Position numbers and translations under genes: made by a program
Assembly (NCBI GenBank): GCA_943736015.1
Contig: OX031058.1
Span: 22,159,001 to 22,223,000, forward strand
DNA: 64,000 nucleotides
Direction: 5' to 3'
Origin: Tridacna crocea
Lineage: Eukaryota; Mollusca; Bivalvia; Cardiida; Cardiidae
In this document: positions 30,361-39,500 of the stretch, one piece after another
How positions within the stretch are numbered: position 1 is the stretch's first letter
How the letters are laid out: every line of letters starts with the position of its first letter
The notes under the pieces: model-generated
What the model was told of the DNA's origin: nothing
What the model saw: the letters and a program-made list of their open reading frames with translations, nothing else
The model's database searches: none

Positions 30361-31129
30361 AAATGCCCCAGTCCACTGCTTTGTGTGGTGAAGGATTAAA
30401 ATGTAAAATCAGTAATGCAGTAATAAATTCATTGTTACTTTCAGTATACAAAATTTAGATTTTACGTTAAGAATACAAAAATGTAGGTAGTTCCTATTTT
30501 TCCCCTTTACATGCATTTCTGATTTAATTTTATAGCCATGATGATGAGAATTTAAATCGGCATTAAGATTAACTAAATTATTTGTAAGACAAGATGCAGA
30601 CCATTGAATTCATTCCTAATCATGTATTTCTTTTTTATGTCAATTAGAGCTTGGTAAAAATTGAATAAAGCTACCAAATGACAATATTTTTGACTTGGCA
30701 TTTGCTTTCAACAAACTAAAGTAACTTTGTGGAAACTAAAAAAACTTGTCTGAAAGGTAGAAAATACAGTGTGAAAAGGTGAAAGTGCTTGGACCCCTGA
30801 TTTTTCCCTGCAACTAAGACATTGCTAAGAGGTGTGCTTTAGGACCTTGGTGAACTCTACTTGTTTACACAACACATTAAATTGCCCTACTATTGTAGCT
30901 CTTACACTGATACACGTGATGATTACAGAGATGTCATCCAGTCCAAGGAGATCGCATTGAAAAATGTGATTAAATCCTTGTCTTTGTTACTATGTTGCTA
31001 CTTGTTCACCAGTGTGCTCCAGGTACATGTTACTGCCTCATTGATAGGTGCTGTAACTTTTTCTTAGTGAACATATTTACATAAACAGTATGCTCTGTAT
31101 GAAAAAAAGTCAAACTTTAAAATTATACA

Positions 31130-31378
31130 TGAAAATCAACAACACTTCTATATCTGGGTAACAGTCTGCAAACTTCTGATCAAACCTTCAAATATCTTGG
31201 ATATTTTGGAGTTGGTGATGTTGGTGATGATATAAAAGATTATTCCTGTTCTGTTACAAGCATCGTCAGATCACAAGACAACACTACCTACGCCGTAGGT
31301 AGAGTGCCTGAATTCAGAGATGATATTAAGGCTCATAACATCTCAACAGAAATGCTTCAAACTCTACCAGCATCCTAA
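31130..31378 (+). other. Open segment of unknown nature (possible terminal exon)
   Basis: A frame without ATG but open for ~80 codons ends TAA at 31376. It encodes FKYLGYFGVGDVGDD, SCSVTSIVRSQDN and VPEFRDDIKAHNISTEM. Residue use looks protein-like and an acceptor-like TAACAG precedes 31165. No partner exon with matching phase was found and I do not recognise the sequence. A nearby segment at 30895-31021, flanked by TTGTAG and GTACAT, is similarly suggestive. Confidence 0.25.
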
Positions 31379-31489
31379 TAACTTCTGACTTTGTGCCTGC
31401 TGATCTCTCTATAAATACCATATATATGTAAATCTCTCCCATTTGGCCAGGTAAAAGTATATGTATATCAACAAAATGGGCTTATGTAC

Positions 31490-31610
31490 ACACATATAAA
31501 GTTACACGAAATTCTCAATGTTATTGGAGATATTATCCCGGATGGAGACACAGATGGACAGAGTATGCTAAAACTATATCCCTCTGCCTTTGGCAGTGGA
31601 AAATATTTCT
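31490..31610 (+). repeat. Truncated end of a type-2 Helitron-like repeat
   Basis: TATTGGAGATATTATCCCGG and CTATATCCCTCTGCCTTTGG match the 3' end of the element at 41229-42939. Confidence 0.55.
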
Positions 31611-31664
31611 TTTCCCCACAGCCCAAAATACAATCCAGATAAAATTCTGTTTAATCATCCAGGG

Positions 31665-31875
31665 TCAACCTACCAAAACACATTCTTGAGTTTTAACAAT
31701 GCTGAGGAAGAAGGCCTTAGAAAATATTGTGGAAAAAGAAGAAAATGCAGGTAACCAGCATTTTCTTCTCCAGCTATGTTTTCTACCCTTTCAAAGGTAT
31801 ATTCCATCATTCGAGTCAAGCTCAAATTGTCACCTTCAAATGCTTTTAATACATTTTTGTTTGGTAATCTGTTAA
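31665..31875 (+). mobile_element. piggyBac-like TTAA MITE, older copy
   Basis: The hairpin GTAACCAGCATTTTC and right arm CACCTTCAAATGCTTTTAA are recognisable. The left TTAA is lost; TTAA lies at 31872. Confidence 0.65.
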
Positions 31876-32470
31876 AAAAGAGAACAGTGTAGAACCATTC
31901 TGTGCAGTCTGAGCTTAATCTGTGCTTTTTGTTCAGGAGTCTGATATCTTCTTTACCAAGAGAAGAAAGTCATGTTTGGCAGATTGGTATCTTCCTTTGT
32001 TGTAATGGATGGCCATTAGAGTAATTAGCTTCTTTTGAAGCCGATAGAAATGAAAAAGGAAATCAACAAAGGACTTGTTACTTTACTGAAATTTTGTATT
32101 TCACATCTTTTAGCATGAGAGCGTACATATATGTTGCATAAGCACAAAACAAGCTAAAAAAAGAAACTCTAGGTTGATCAAAATGTTTTTCAAAACAGCC
32201 TTTAAAAATAAAAGCTGAATTGAAAACCGCAAGACATAAAAGGTTATCTGACGGAGTCATAGAGTTTTTTCAACAGTCCTAACTGGGTTTTCATTATGAC
32301 ACATACAAAAAGAATGGCAATAATCTGAAATAGAGATATTCTTTTTTTTGCATCATTCCATTTGTTTTCCCTTGTGCAATATTTGAAATCAAAAATCTGA
32401 TACAGAAGATAGCATCTCTTTGCAATAAATTATGCCGAAGTATTTTGGCTCTGGCTGAATAATTCATCAG
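31876..32470. other. No gene recognised
   Basis: AT-rich intergenic sequence. A decayed hairpin arm lies near 31895-31920. Confidence 0.4.
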
Positions 32471-32687
32471 TTAACCCTTTAACAAACAATCTCTAGTTTT
32501 TACGACCCAGAGGAAGGATCCTTCTGAAAAAATTGTGGGAAAAGCAGAAAATGCTGGTTACCAGCATTTTCTCCTTTTCCCTTAATGTTTTCTACCCTTA
32601 TGAAGACAGATCTCAATTTTTGAGACACATTTATTAATGCTTTCAATTTGGTCAAGTCTAAAATTTTGTTGTTGAATAAAAAGTTAA
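32471..32687 (+). mobile_element. piggyBac-like TTAA MITE, subfamily A
   Basis: TTAA at both ends, 217 bp. The right arm is shortened before GTCAAGTCTAAAATTTTG. Confidence 0.82.
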
Positions 32688-32701
32688 AGTCATACTAGCT
32701 G

Positions 32702-32879
32702 CTTTACTCTTTACCACACAAGAAAATTTGAGACGGGTCCAAATTGAAAGCATTTGAAGACAACAAAATAAAAATTATAGAAAAATTGAAATTTGATTTG
32801 AGAAAGGTAGAAAACACTGTGGGAAAAGGAGAAAATGCTTGTTACCAGTATTTTCTCCTTTGGGCAAATAACAAGTTAA
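32702..32879 (-). mobile_element. piggyBac-like TTAA MITE, right arm deleted
   Basis: The left half is complete through the hairpin. After TATTTTCTCCTTT it jumps to GGGCAAATAACAAGTTAA. Confidence 0.7.
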
Positions 32880-33049
32880 CAAAAGATGCAGTAAACTTGC
32901 AACTTATGACCTAGTTTTAAAATACACTTTTTGTCGATGGCTAACACTTGGACCAACCATACAATGGCAGATTGTTATTTTCACAATCGTTCACTTCCTT
33001 TTAAATTGTAACACTGAAATTTAACTACATTTCACCACCCAATTGTTTA

Positions 33050-33846
33050 CTTTTGGCCTCTTCTGAGCCTCTAAGTCTTCTTATCCAAAACGAAATGACA
33101 AGAATGGTAGAGTTTTCTAAATTATTCAAATAGCATAGTAAATTGGAATAGGAATTGCTAGATGCCAAATATCATAGCTCTATGCCTTCTAGTTTTAGAG
33201 AAGAATAATTTTAAAATTTTCTTTCTTTGTTCCTGTGTTCGAACTTGTTACCCCCGGGACGGGGCCAGTTTTGACCCCAGGTGCATAATTTGAACAAAAT
33301 TGGTAGAGGTCCACTAGGAGATGCCACATACTTTATATCAAAGCTATACGCCATCTAGTTTCAGAGAAATTTAAAGTTTTCTTTCTTTGTTCCTATGCTC
33401 AAACTTGTGACCCCCAGGGTCGGGCCAGTTTTGACACCAGGGGTATAATTTGAACAAAATTGGTAGAGGTCCACTAGGAGATGCCACATACCAAATATCA
33501 AAGCTATACGCCTTCAAATTTCAGAGAAGATTGTTAATGTTTTCCTTCTTTGTTCCAAATACCAAATATCAAAGCTCTACACCTTCTAGTTTCAGAGAAG
33601 ATTTTCAAAGATTTTAGTTTTTTTTTTTTTTTTTTTTGTTGCCATGGCAACCAGAGTTATCTGTGGAATTCAATTCTTTGAACAATTTTGGTAGAGCTTC
33701 ACCCAAGGAACATTCCTGCCAAGTTTCATGAAGATTGGCCCAGTGGCTTAGGAGAAGATGTTTAAAGAAATTGTTGACGGACGACGGACATAGGGCGATC
33801 ACAATACCTCACCTTTAGAACTTCATGGTAAGGTGAGCTAAAAAAA
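33050..33846 (+). mobile_element. Helitron/HINE-like element with ~170-bp tandem core
   Basis: About three tandem units share GGCCAGTTTTGACCCCAGG, AACAAAATTGGTAGAGGTCC and ATCAAAGCTATACGCC. The 3' part has GTTGCCATGGCAACCAGAG, GACGGACGACGGACATAGG and ends AAGGTGAGCTAAAAA. The end is shared with the three elements at 36780, 42941 and 49126. A 3' hairpin is weak here (AGAACTTCATGGTAAGG). Confidence 0.65.
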
Positions 33847-33904
33847 AAGCGGTTTTTAAAAGATGTACACTTAACTGTAAACATTCATCATTTTTTCATA
33901 TATT

Positions 33905-34062
33905 TCCTAATATATTTGGGGTTGTATTCATCAACCAAATCCAGTTCTTAATATTGCAAAATAAGCTATCTGATTGGCTGAGACATTCTATCTCAGCCAA
34001 TCAGGTGGCATTTTGGATAAGAATAGGAATAATATCAAGTGAGGAGGGTGAATACACCTCCA
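33905..34062. mobile_element. ATTGGCTGA-type hairpin MITE
   Basis: TATCTGATTGGCTGAGACA is mirrored by TCTCAGCCAATCAGGTGG. The outer arms pair GGTTGTATTCATCAACC with AGGAGGGTGAATACACC. Same family as 1697-2105. Confidence 0.65.
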
Positions 34063-34819
34063 GAACATACAATTAATACACATCACAACAAAATACATTT
34101 TGGTAAAAAGCAAATTATACAGATCTATGTACAACATAAAATCCTATACCAACTAAAAGGAAATGATAGCTAGGATGAAAGTAAGTGAAACAGAAAAAAT
34201 TTCAAAATAAAAGAAAACAGTTACATAATATAATCTATAAACATAATGTTGCATCATGCACATAAAATGAATCACCTTTGTTGAACCATGAGGGTAAAAT
34301 GAAATGACTCTGCTGCACCTTGCCTGTCTCGGGGGATCCCTGAACAAATTCTTTCATTTACGATATACAAATTTTCTGAAAACACAATAGTAAGTCATTA
34401 AAAGGGGGTCTATTATCTTTGTCTGAAACCAAAATTTCTTGAGAAACATAGATGAAATCTATTTTTTTTCTTTGATAAATTAATAAAATTGTATGTCTAC
34501 ATTCACTTAAAAAGGATGCAATTTCTTGATGTTTAAATGAGTTGGTCATTGTGCTACATCTTGATTGAAATGAATTGGATTTTAACACCGTTTAAACAGC
34601 TTAGGTCATATCAAGGCTGTCATTGCACCTACATGTATATTCCCCGGCTTTCTCACACCAGTTCTTACAAAGATAGCAAAGACACTGTCTACTTTCCTCA
34701 AATGTATCAGAGATGAGAAACTAAAAGTTTGCAGAAAGAAAGTTTGCCTCAAATGGGGTGTTGTATAAATTGAATCTGATATAGCGTCATCATACTGATT
34801 TGACTGATCCAACAGGAGT
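34063..34819. other. No gene recognised
   Basis: Small ORFs only on the minus strand. No domain recognised. Confidence 0.4.
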
Positions 34820-35044
34820 TTAACACTTTACCAACCAACAAAATTTTAGACTGGTCCAAATTAAAAGCATTTGTAGATGTCTAATCAAAAGACTCTGAAA
34901 ATTTGAATTTGTATCGAAAAGAAGAGAAAACATTGTGGAAAACGGAGAAAATGCTGGTTACAAGCATCTCCTTTTCTCACAACGCTTTCAAGAGGCTTCT
35001 TTTTCAGGGTCGTCAAAAGTCAGCATAGTGTGGTAAAGGGTTAA
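34820..35044 (-). mobile_element. piggyBac-like TTAA MITE
   Basis: TTAA at both ends. The right hairpin arm has lost several bases (GGTTACAAGCATCTCC). Confidence 0.8.
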
Positions 35045-35204
35045 TGCAATTTTGGCAGCTTAGGTCATATCACAGAGGTCACCTACATATGTATGTCCTG
35101 TCTTTGTCACACCAGTACTGACACAAATTCCTTTCAAGGTCACTGACTACTTTTCTCATAAACATCCAAGGTGAGAGGCACAAAAATCACCAGAAAGAAA
35201 GCAT

Positions 35205-35290
35205 GTCTTAAACAGGTATTGAGCTCATAACCACCAGGTCACAAGTCAGATACACTAACCAATGACCAATGAGCTAGCTGGGCAGGCCAT
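35205..35290 (-). repeat. tRNA-like SINE remnant
   Basis: On the minus strand CTAGCTCATTGGTCATTGG (box A-like) is followed by GGTGGTTATGAGCTCAATACC (box B-like). Confidence 0.4.
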
Positions 35291-35394
35291 ACTGATTTAA
35301 AATTAAAAAAAAAAATTTTTTATCAGAGACTGGTATTGATCATATGACGTTCCCACAAGTCTTTGTAAAACTCTTACATAAATCTTAAACTATC

Positions 35395-35623
35395 TTAACT
35401 CTTTACCAAATAATCCCTGGTTTTTACTACTCTGTGATAGAAACCTTTTGAAAATATTGTGGGAAGAGGAGAAAATATTGGTAACCAGCAATTTCTCCTT
35501 CTCTCACAATGTTTTCTACCATTCCCAAAATAAATTTCAATTTATGAGTCACTTCAATCTTCTCGTCTGCTAATGTTTTCAATTTGGAACAGTCTAAAAT
35601 TTTCTTGTTTGGTAAAGGGTTAA
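35395..35623 (+). mobile_element. piggyBac-like TTAA MITE, full length
   Basis: 229 bp with TTAA at both ends. The hairpin has drifted (AATATTGGTAACCAGCAAT). Confidence 0.85.
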
Positions 35624-35639
35624 GAAGCTATGTAGCCTA

Positions 35640-35867
35640 TTAACACTTTACCACACAATCCAGAGTTTCAAGGACTCTATGGATATTACCTTTAAAAAAC
35701 CTTGTTGGAAAGGGAGAAAATGCTGGTAACCAGCATTTTCTCCCTTTCCCACAAGGTTTTCTACATTTTTACAGAAAATTTCATGATTTCAGCCTTACTT
35801 TATTTGTCATCTGCAAATGCATTCAATTTGGACCAGTCTAAAATTTTATTGTTTCCTAAAGAGTTAA
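35640..35867 (+). mobile_element. piggyBac-like TTAA MITE, full length
   Basis: TTAACACTTTACCACACAATC start and TAAAGAGTTAA end. The hairpin variant has CCTTGTTGGAAAGGGAG with a compensating change in the other arm (CTCCCTTTCCCACAAGG). Confidence 0.85.
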
Positions 35868-36032
35868 GGAAATAGGAACTGCGAAAAAATCGTTCTTCCT
35901 TTGGTCTTTCTTCTTTAGTGATTCACCAGCTATTGCCTTACTTAATTCAGCGATTAATCATTTTTTGACGGTGAATGATTTATGAAAGTATCGGTAATTT
36001 CCTTTCTTAGTTGATCAAACATAAGCAATCCC

Positions 36033-36225
36033 ATGTTTTGAAAACCCTCTGTCTAGAGCTTTAGAAAATATTGTAGGACAAGGAGAAATTACTGGAAACC
36101 AGCATTTTCTCTTTTTCCATCAAACTTTTTCTACCATGTTTTCTTCCACTCAAATACCCACTCGAGCCACATTATGTATGCCTCCTTCAAATACTTTTAT
36201 ATGGACAAGTCCAAAGTTTTGTCTT
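36033..36225 (+). mobile_element. piggyBac-like TTAA MITE, degraded
   Basis: GTTTTGAAAACCCTCTGTC to the right arm ATATGGACAAGTCCAAAG. Both TTAA ends are lost. Confidence 0.55.
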
Positions 36226-36235
36226 CAGATAACCA

Positions 36236-36457
36236 GTCCACTCTCTACCACATGACAAAATTTCAGACTTTACTAAACCCAATGCATTCGCAAACAATAA
36301 ACTAAATGTGGCTCAAATTGTGAAAAGTTATCTAAGACATAGTAGTAAAATACTATGGAAAAAGGAGAAAATGCTGGCTACCAGAATGTTCTCCATTTCC
36401 CTAAAGGTTTTAAAAAGTCTGTTTTAAACTTGTTAAAACTTGGATGTACAGGGTTAA
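36236..36457 (-). mobile_element. piggyBac-like TTAA MITE directly downstream of NUSAP1
   Basis: The right TTAA (36454) lies 14 bp after the NUSAP1 stop codon on its strand, so the MITE probably forms most of the proximal 3' UTR. The left TTAA has decayed. Confidence 0.75.
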
Positions 36458-36471
36458 GAGCATTTGTTGTT

Positions 36472-36556
36472 TTATATTTGTATTCCACGTCTTGACATAA
36501 CAGAGTTCATCTTTTTGTTAGCTCTTCTCTGGGCAACAGATATCTTGACACTCTCT
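36472..36556 (-). CDS. NUSAP1: NUSAP1 exon 9 (terminal)
   Basis: Acceptor TTTCTTGTAG. One base completes Arg474, then [16 protein letters not shown] and [11 protein letters not shown] and TAA at 36472-36474. The position of the basic RRG tail corresponds to the human C terminus (MRRGL). Confidence 0.85.
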
Positions 36557-39500
36557 CTACAAGAAAGAAAAAAATTAATAAGAAATGGTATTCAGACAAA
36601 TTGCATTTATCTAAATAAAGGTAGAAAGGGAAGTGAAACAAGTCATTTGAGATAAATTTGATTACTATGTACATGTATCTCTTTGCCAAAGAATTTTTTA
36701 GATTGGTCCAAACTCAAAGCATTTGCTGACGACAAATGCAAATGCTTTTTAATACTAGTCTAAGTGATCAAACTTCTGACTTGATTGAGATACATGTACT
36801 CTCAAGCCAAAATTCAGAACAAGTTTCATGAGTACCAGACAGAAGATGTTGCCTCTAGTGTGCTTGCAGGTTTATTTTATGATTTGCCCCTGTGACAAAC
36901 CGTCTTACCTAATATGACCTAGTTTCAAACTTTTCCCAGATACTATCAAGATTTGTTCCAGTAACCCGCTTTATGTTATGACAAGACCCAAGTTTATACT
37001 TGTCAGGGATACTATCAATACAAATATTCTGACAATGTTTCATGAGTATCAGACTGTGGCATCTAAAACCAAAATAACACTTGTTGGGGATACAATAAAG
37101 ACAAATATTTTGACCATGTCTCATGAGTACCAGACTGTGACATCCAGAATGCACTCTAAGACTTTTAGACAGAATTTTTTCCCGTGAGACCAACACTGAG
37201 CCAATACAACCCAACTTTGAGCTGGTCTGAGATATCATCAAGACCAACATTCTGACCTATTTTTATAAGTGTCAAACAGAAAATGTGACCTCTAGGGTAC
37301 ACACAAGGTTTATCTAAGATTTTTCCCAATAACCCACCTTTTGACCCCATAAGGCTAGATTTTAAACTTGTCCAGGATGTAACCTAGACAAACTTTCTGA
37401 CCATGTTTCAATAGTTTCAGACTGACATTGTGGCGTCTAAAGTGTATGTAATGTAACTGTTGATGTGCAAACTGGCCACAACATAGCATCAGTGTTGTGC
37501 CTAGGCCGCGGGATTCCCGCAATTTTTTTTAACAATGTCCCTTAAAATTTAAGCCATTGCGGGATGTCGGGTGCGCTCACGAATTCCGATGAATTTTCCT
37601 TACCTGGAGTCCATTTCGGTATTTACATACATTGCGTTAATTACAATGGGCACCTGCAAAACGTAGACAGTGACCGCGGAATTTACTGAGATAAAGTCGC
37701 TTAGGGATATCCGATATTTAAACCAGTCTTACTGTTGTCAATAAAACAATATGGCGAAATGCCACATGCGGTTTATGTCGACTGTATGTCGGATGTCGGG
37801 AAAGGTTAAAAATACAAAAGTTGCAGACGAAATTGAATTGCAGAGGACTGTGAAAACCCTGAATTGATCATGGCTTCTTCGACCTCCGGGACAAGTACGA
37901 AAAAGGACAGAAAATTTCAGAAAAAATCAGCACATAAAATTTCCTTGGTTACAAGAGTCCCATGCAAGTATGAAATGTGTCCCCTAGATTTTCTAGTGTC
38001 CCCTTGAAATTAAGCTAGGGGGACACCTGTGTCCCCCAAAAATTTTGGCCTAGGCACAACACTGTAGCATGATCACGAAAGTTTAGCTTGAGCATTCTGT
38101 GCTCAGTTGAGCTAAAAAGGGGGATTACCAAGTAAAAAAAAGTGTTGAGAGCAACCTTTGTTTGTATTGGAGTCTAACACTTTTTTACCATTTTAGGTCA
38201 TATCACAGAGGTCATGGCACCTATTTACGTGTTTTCTGGCTTTTTCACACAAATACTGACACAACTTTCTTTCCAAGCCACTGAGCACTTTTTTTCATAT
38301 GTATCATGAGAGTTACCTGCTCGACTGATATATGCTCTCCTTTTGAAAGTAAACAACTAGCTGTAGTTTGAAGTCTATACCTTAACTGATAACACAAAAT
38401 CCAGACTTTTCACGACCCTGAGATAGAAGCCTTTTGCAAACATTGTGGGAAAAGGAGAAAATGCTGGTAACCAGCATTTTCTCCTTTTCCCACAATGTTT
38501 TCTACCCTACTAGAAACAAATTTAAATTTCTGAGTAGCGTTTATTTTGTTGTCTGCTAGTGCTTTCAATTTGGACCAGTCTGAAATTTTGTTGTTTGGTA
38601 TAGGGATAACAGAGGTATATGAAAATGTCAAAATTCTTGCAGCATGAAACTGAACAGAGCGTTGACAAGACCTCAACAATATATTGATCAATGTTTTCTT
38701 TGAAAACAGCTGAGCTATATAACTAACCTGTTTTTAGTGGTTTTTGTTGCACTGACAGAATTGAAATAGGCTGGTCCTGTATTCTCATACGGCTTCAATT
38801 TACCCTTATGTGGTTTATAGCCTAAAGGCTTGGCCAAGCTTTCCTTCAGATTGAATGCCTTCTTTGTAGATGTTACAGTTATGTTCAGGGTACTTCCACC
38901 AGTAAACTTGAACGGTGTAGCTGTGAGAAAAAATGGCTTTGCTGTGAATATTTTAACCCATTACCACACAATCCCTACTTTTGACGCCCCTGAGAAAGAA
39001 GCCTTAACCCATTACCACACAATACCTACTTTTGACGCCCCTGAGAAAGAAGCCTTTTGAAAACAGTGTGGGAAAAGGAGAAAATGCTGGTAACCAGCAT
39101 TTTCTCCTTTTCCCACAGTGTTTTCTACCCTTCCCAGAACAAATTTCAATTTTTCAGTCACCTGTATTTTGTTGTTTGCACATGCTTTCAATTTGGACCA
39201 GTCTAAATTTTTCTCGTGTGGTAAAGAGTTAAGAAAACATTGTGGGAAAAGGAGAAAATGCTGGTAACCAGCATTTTCTCCTTTTCCCACAATGTTTTCT
39301 ACCCTTTACAAAACAAATTTCAATTTTTCAGTCACTTTTATTTTGTTGTCTGCAAATGCTTTCAATTTGGACCGGTCTAAAATATTGTTGTTTGGTATTG
39401 TTAGGGTTAATCCCTAAATTATGTGCCTTTCACAACTTGAGCTGGATCTGCAGACAGTGTAGATCAAGGTCAAAACCTGCACTCACCAAACAGTCAAAGT

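Larger units (their letters stand above)
29724..30399 (+). mobile_element. Subfamily A MITE holding two nested TTAA insertions
   Basis: Three outer pieces, 29724-29780, 30008-30139 and 30357-30399, read in order: CACACAATCTTGACTG to AAGGCTTTTAA; TTAAAACAATGTGGG through a full hairpin to GCAAATGCTTTAA; then GTGTGGTGAAGGATTAA. Each break is at a TTAA. Removing the inserts restores the expected family order. Confidence 0.85.

Noticed and set aside
36909-37250. 113-codon minus-strand ORF with repeated CHSLxLMKHxQNIC
   Set aside because: It is a translation of diverged 145-bp units in the 36780-38118 element.
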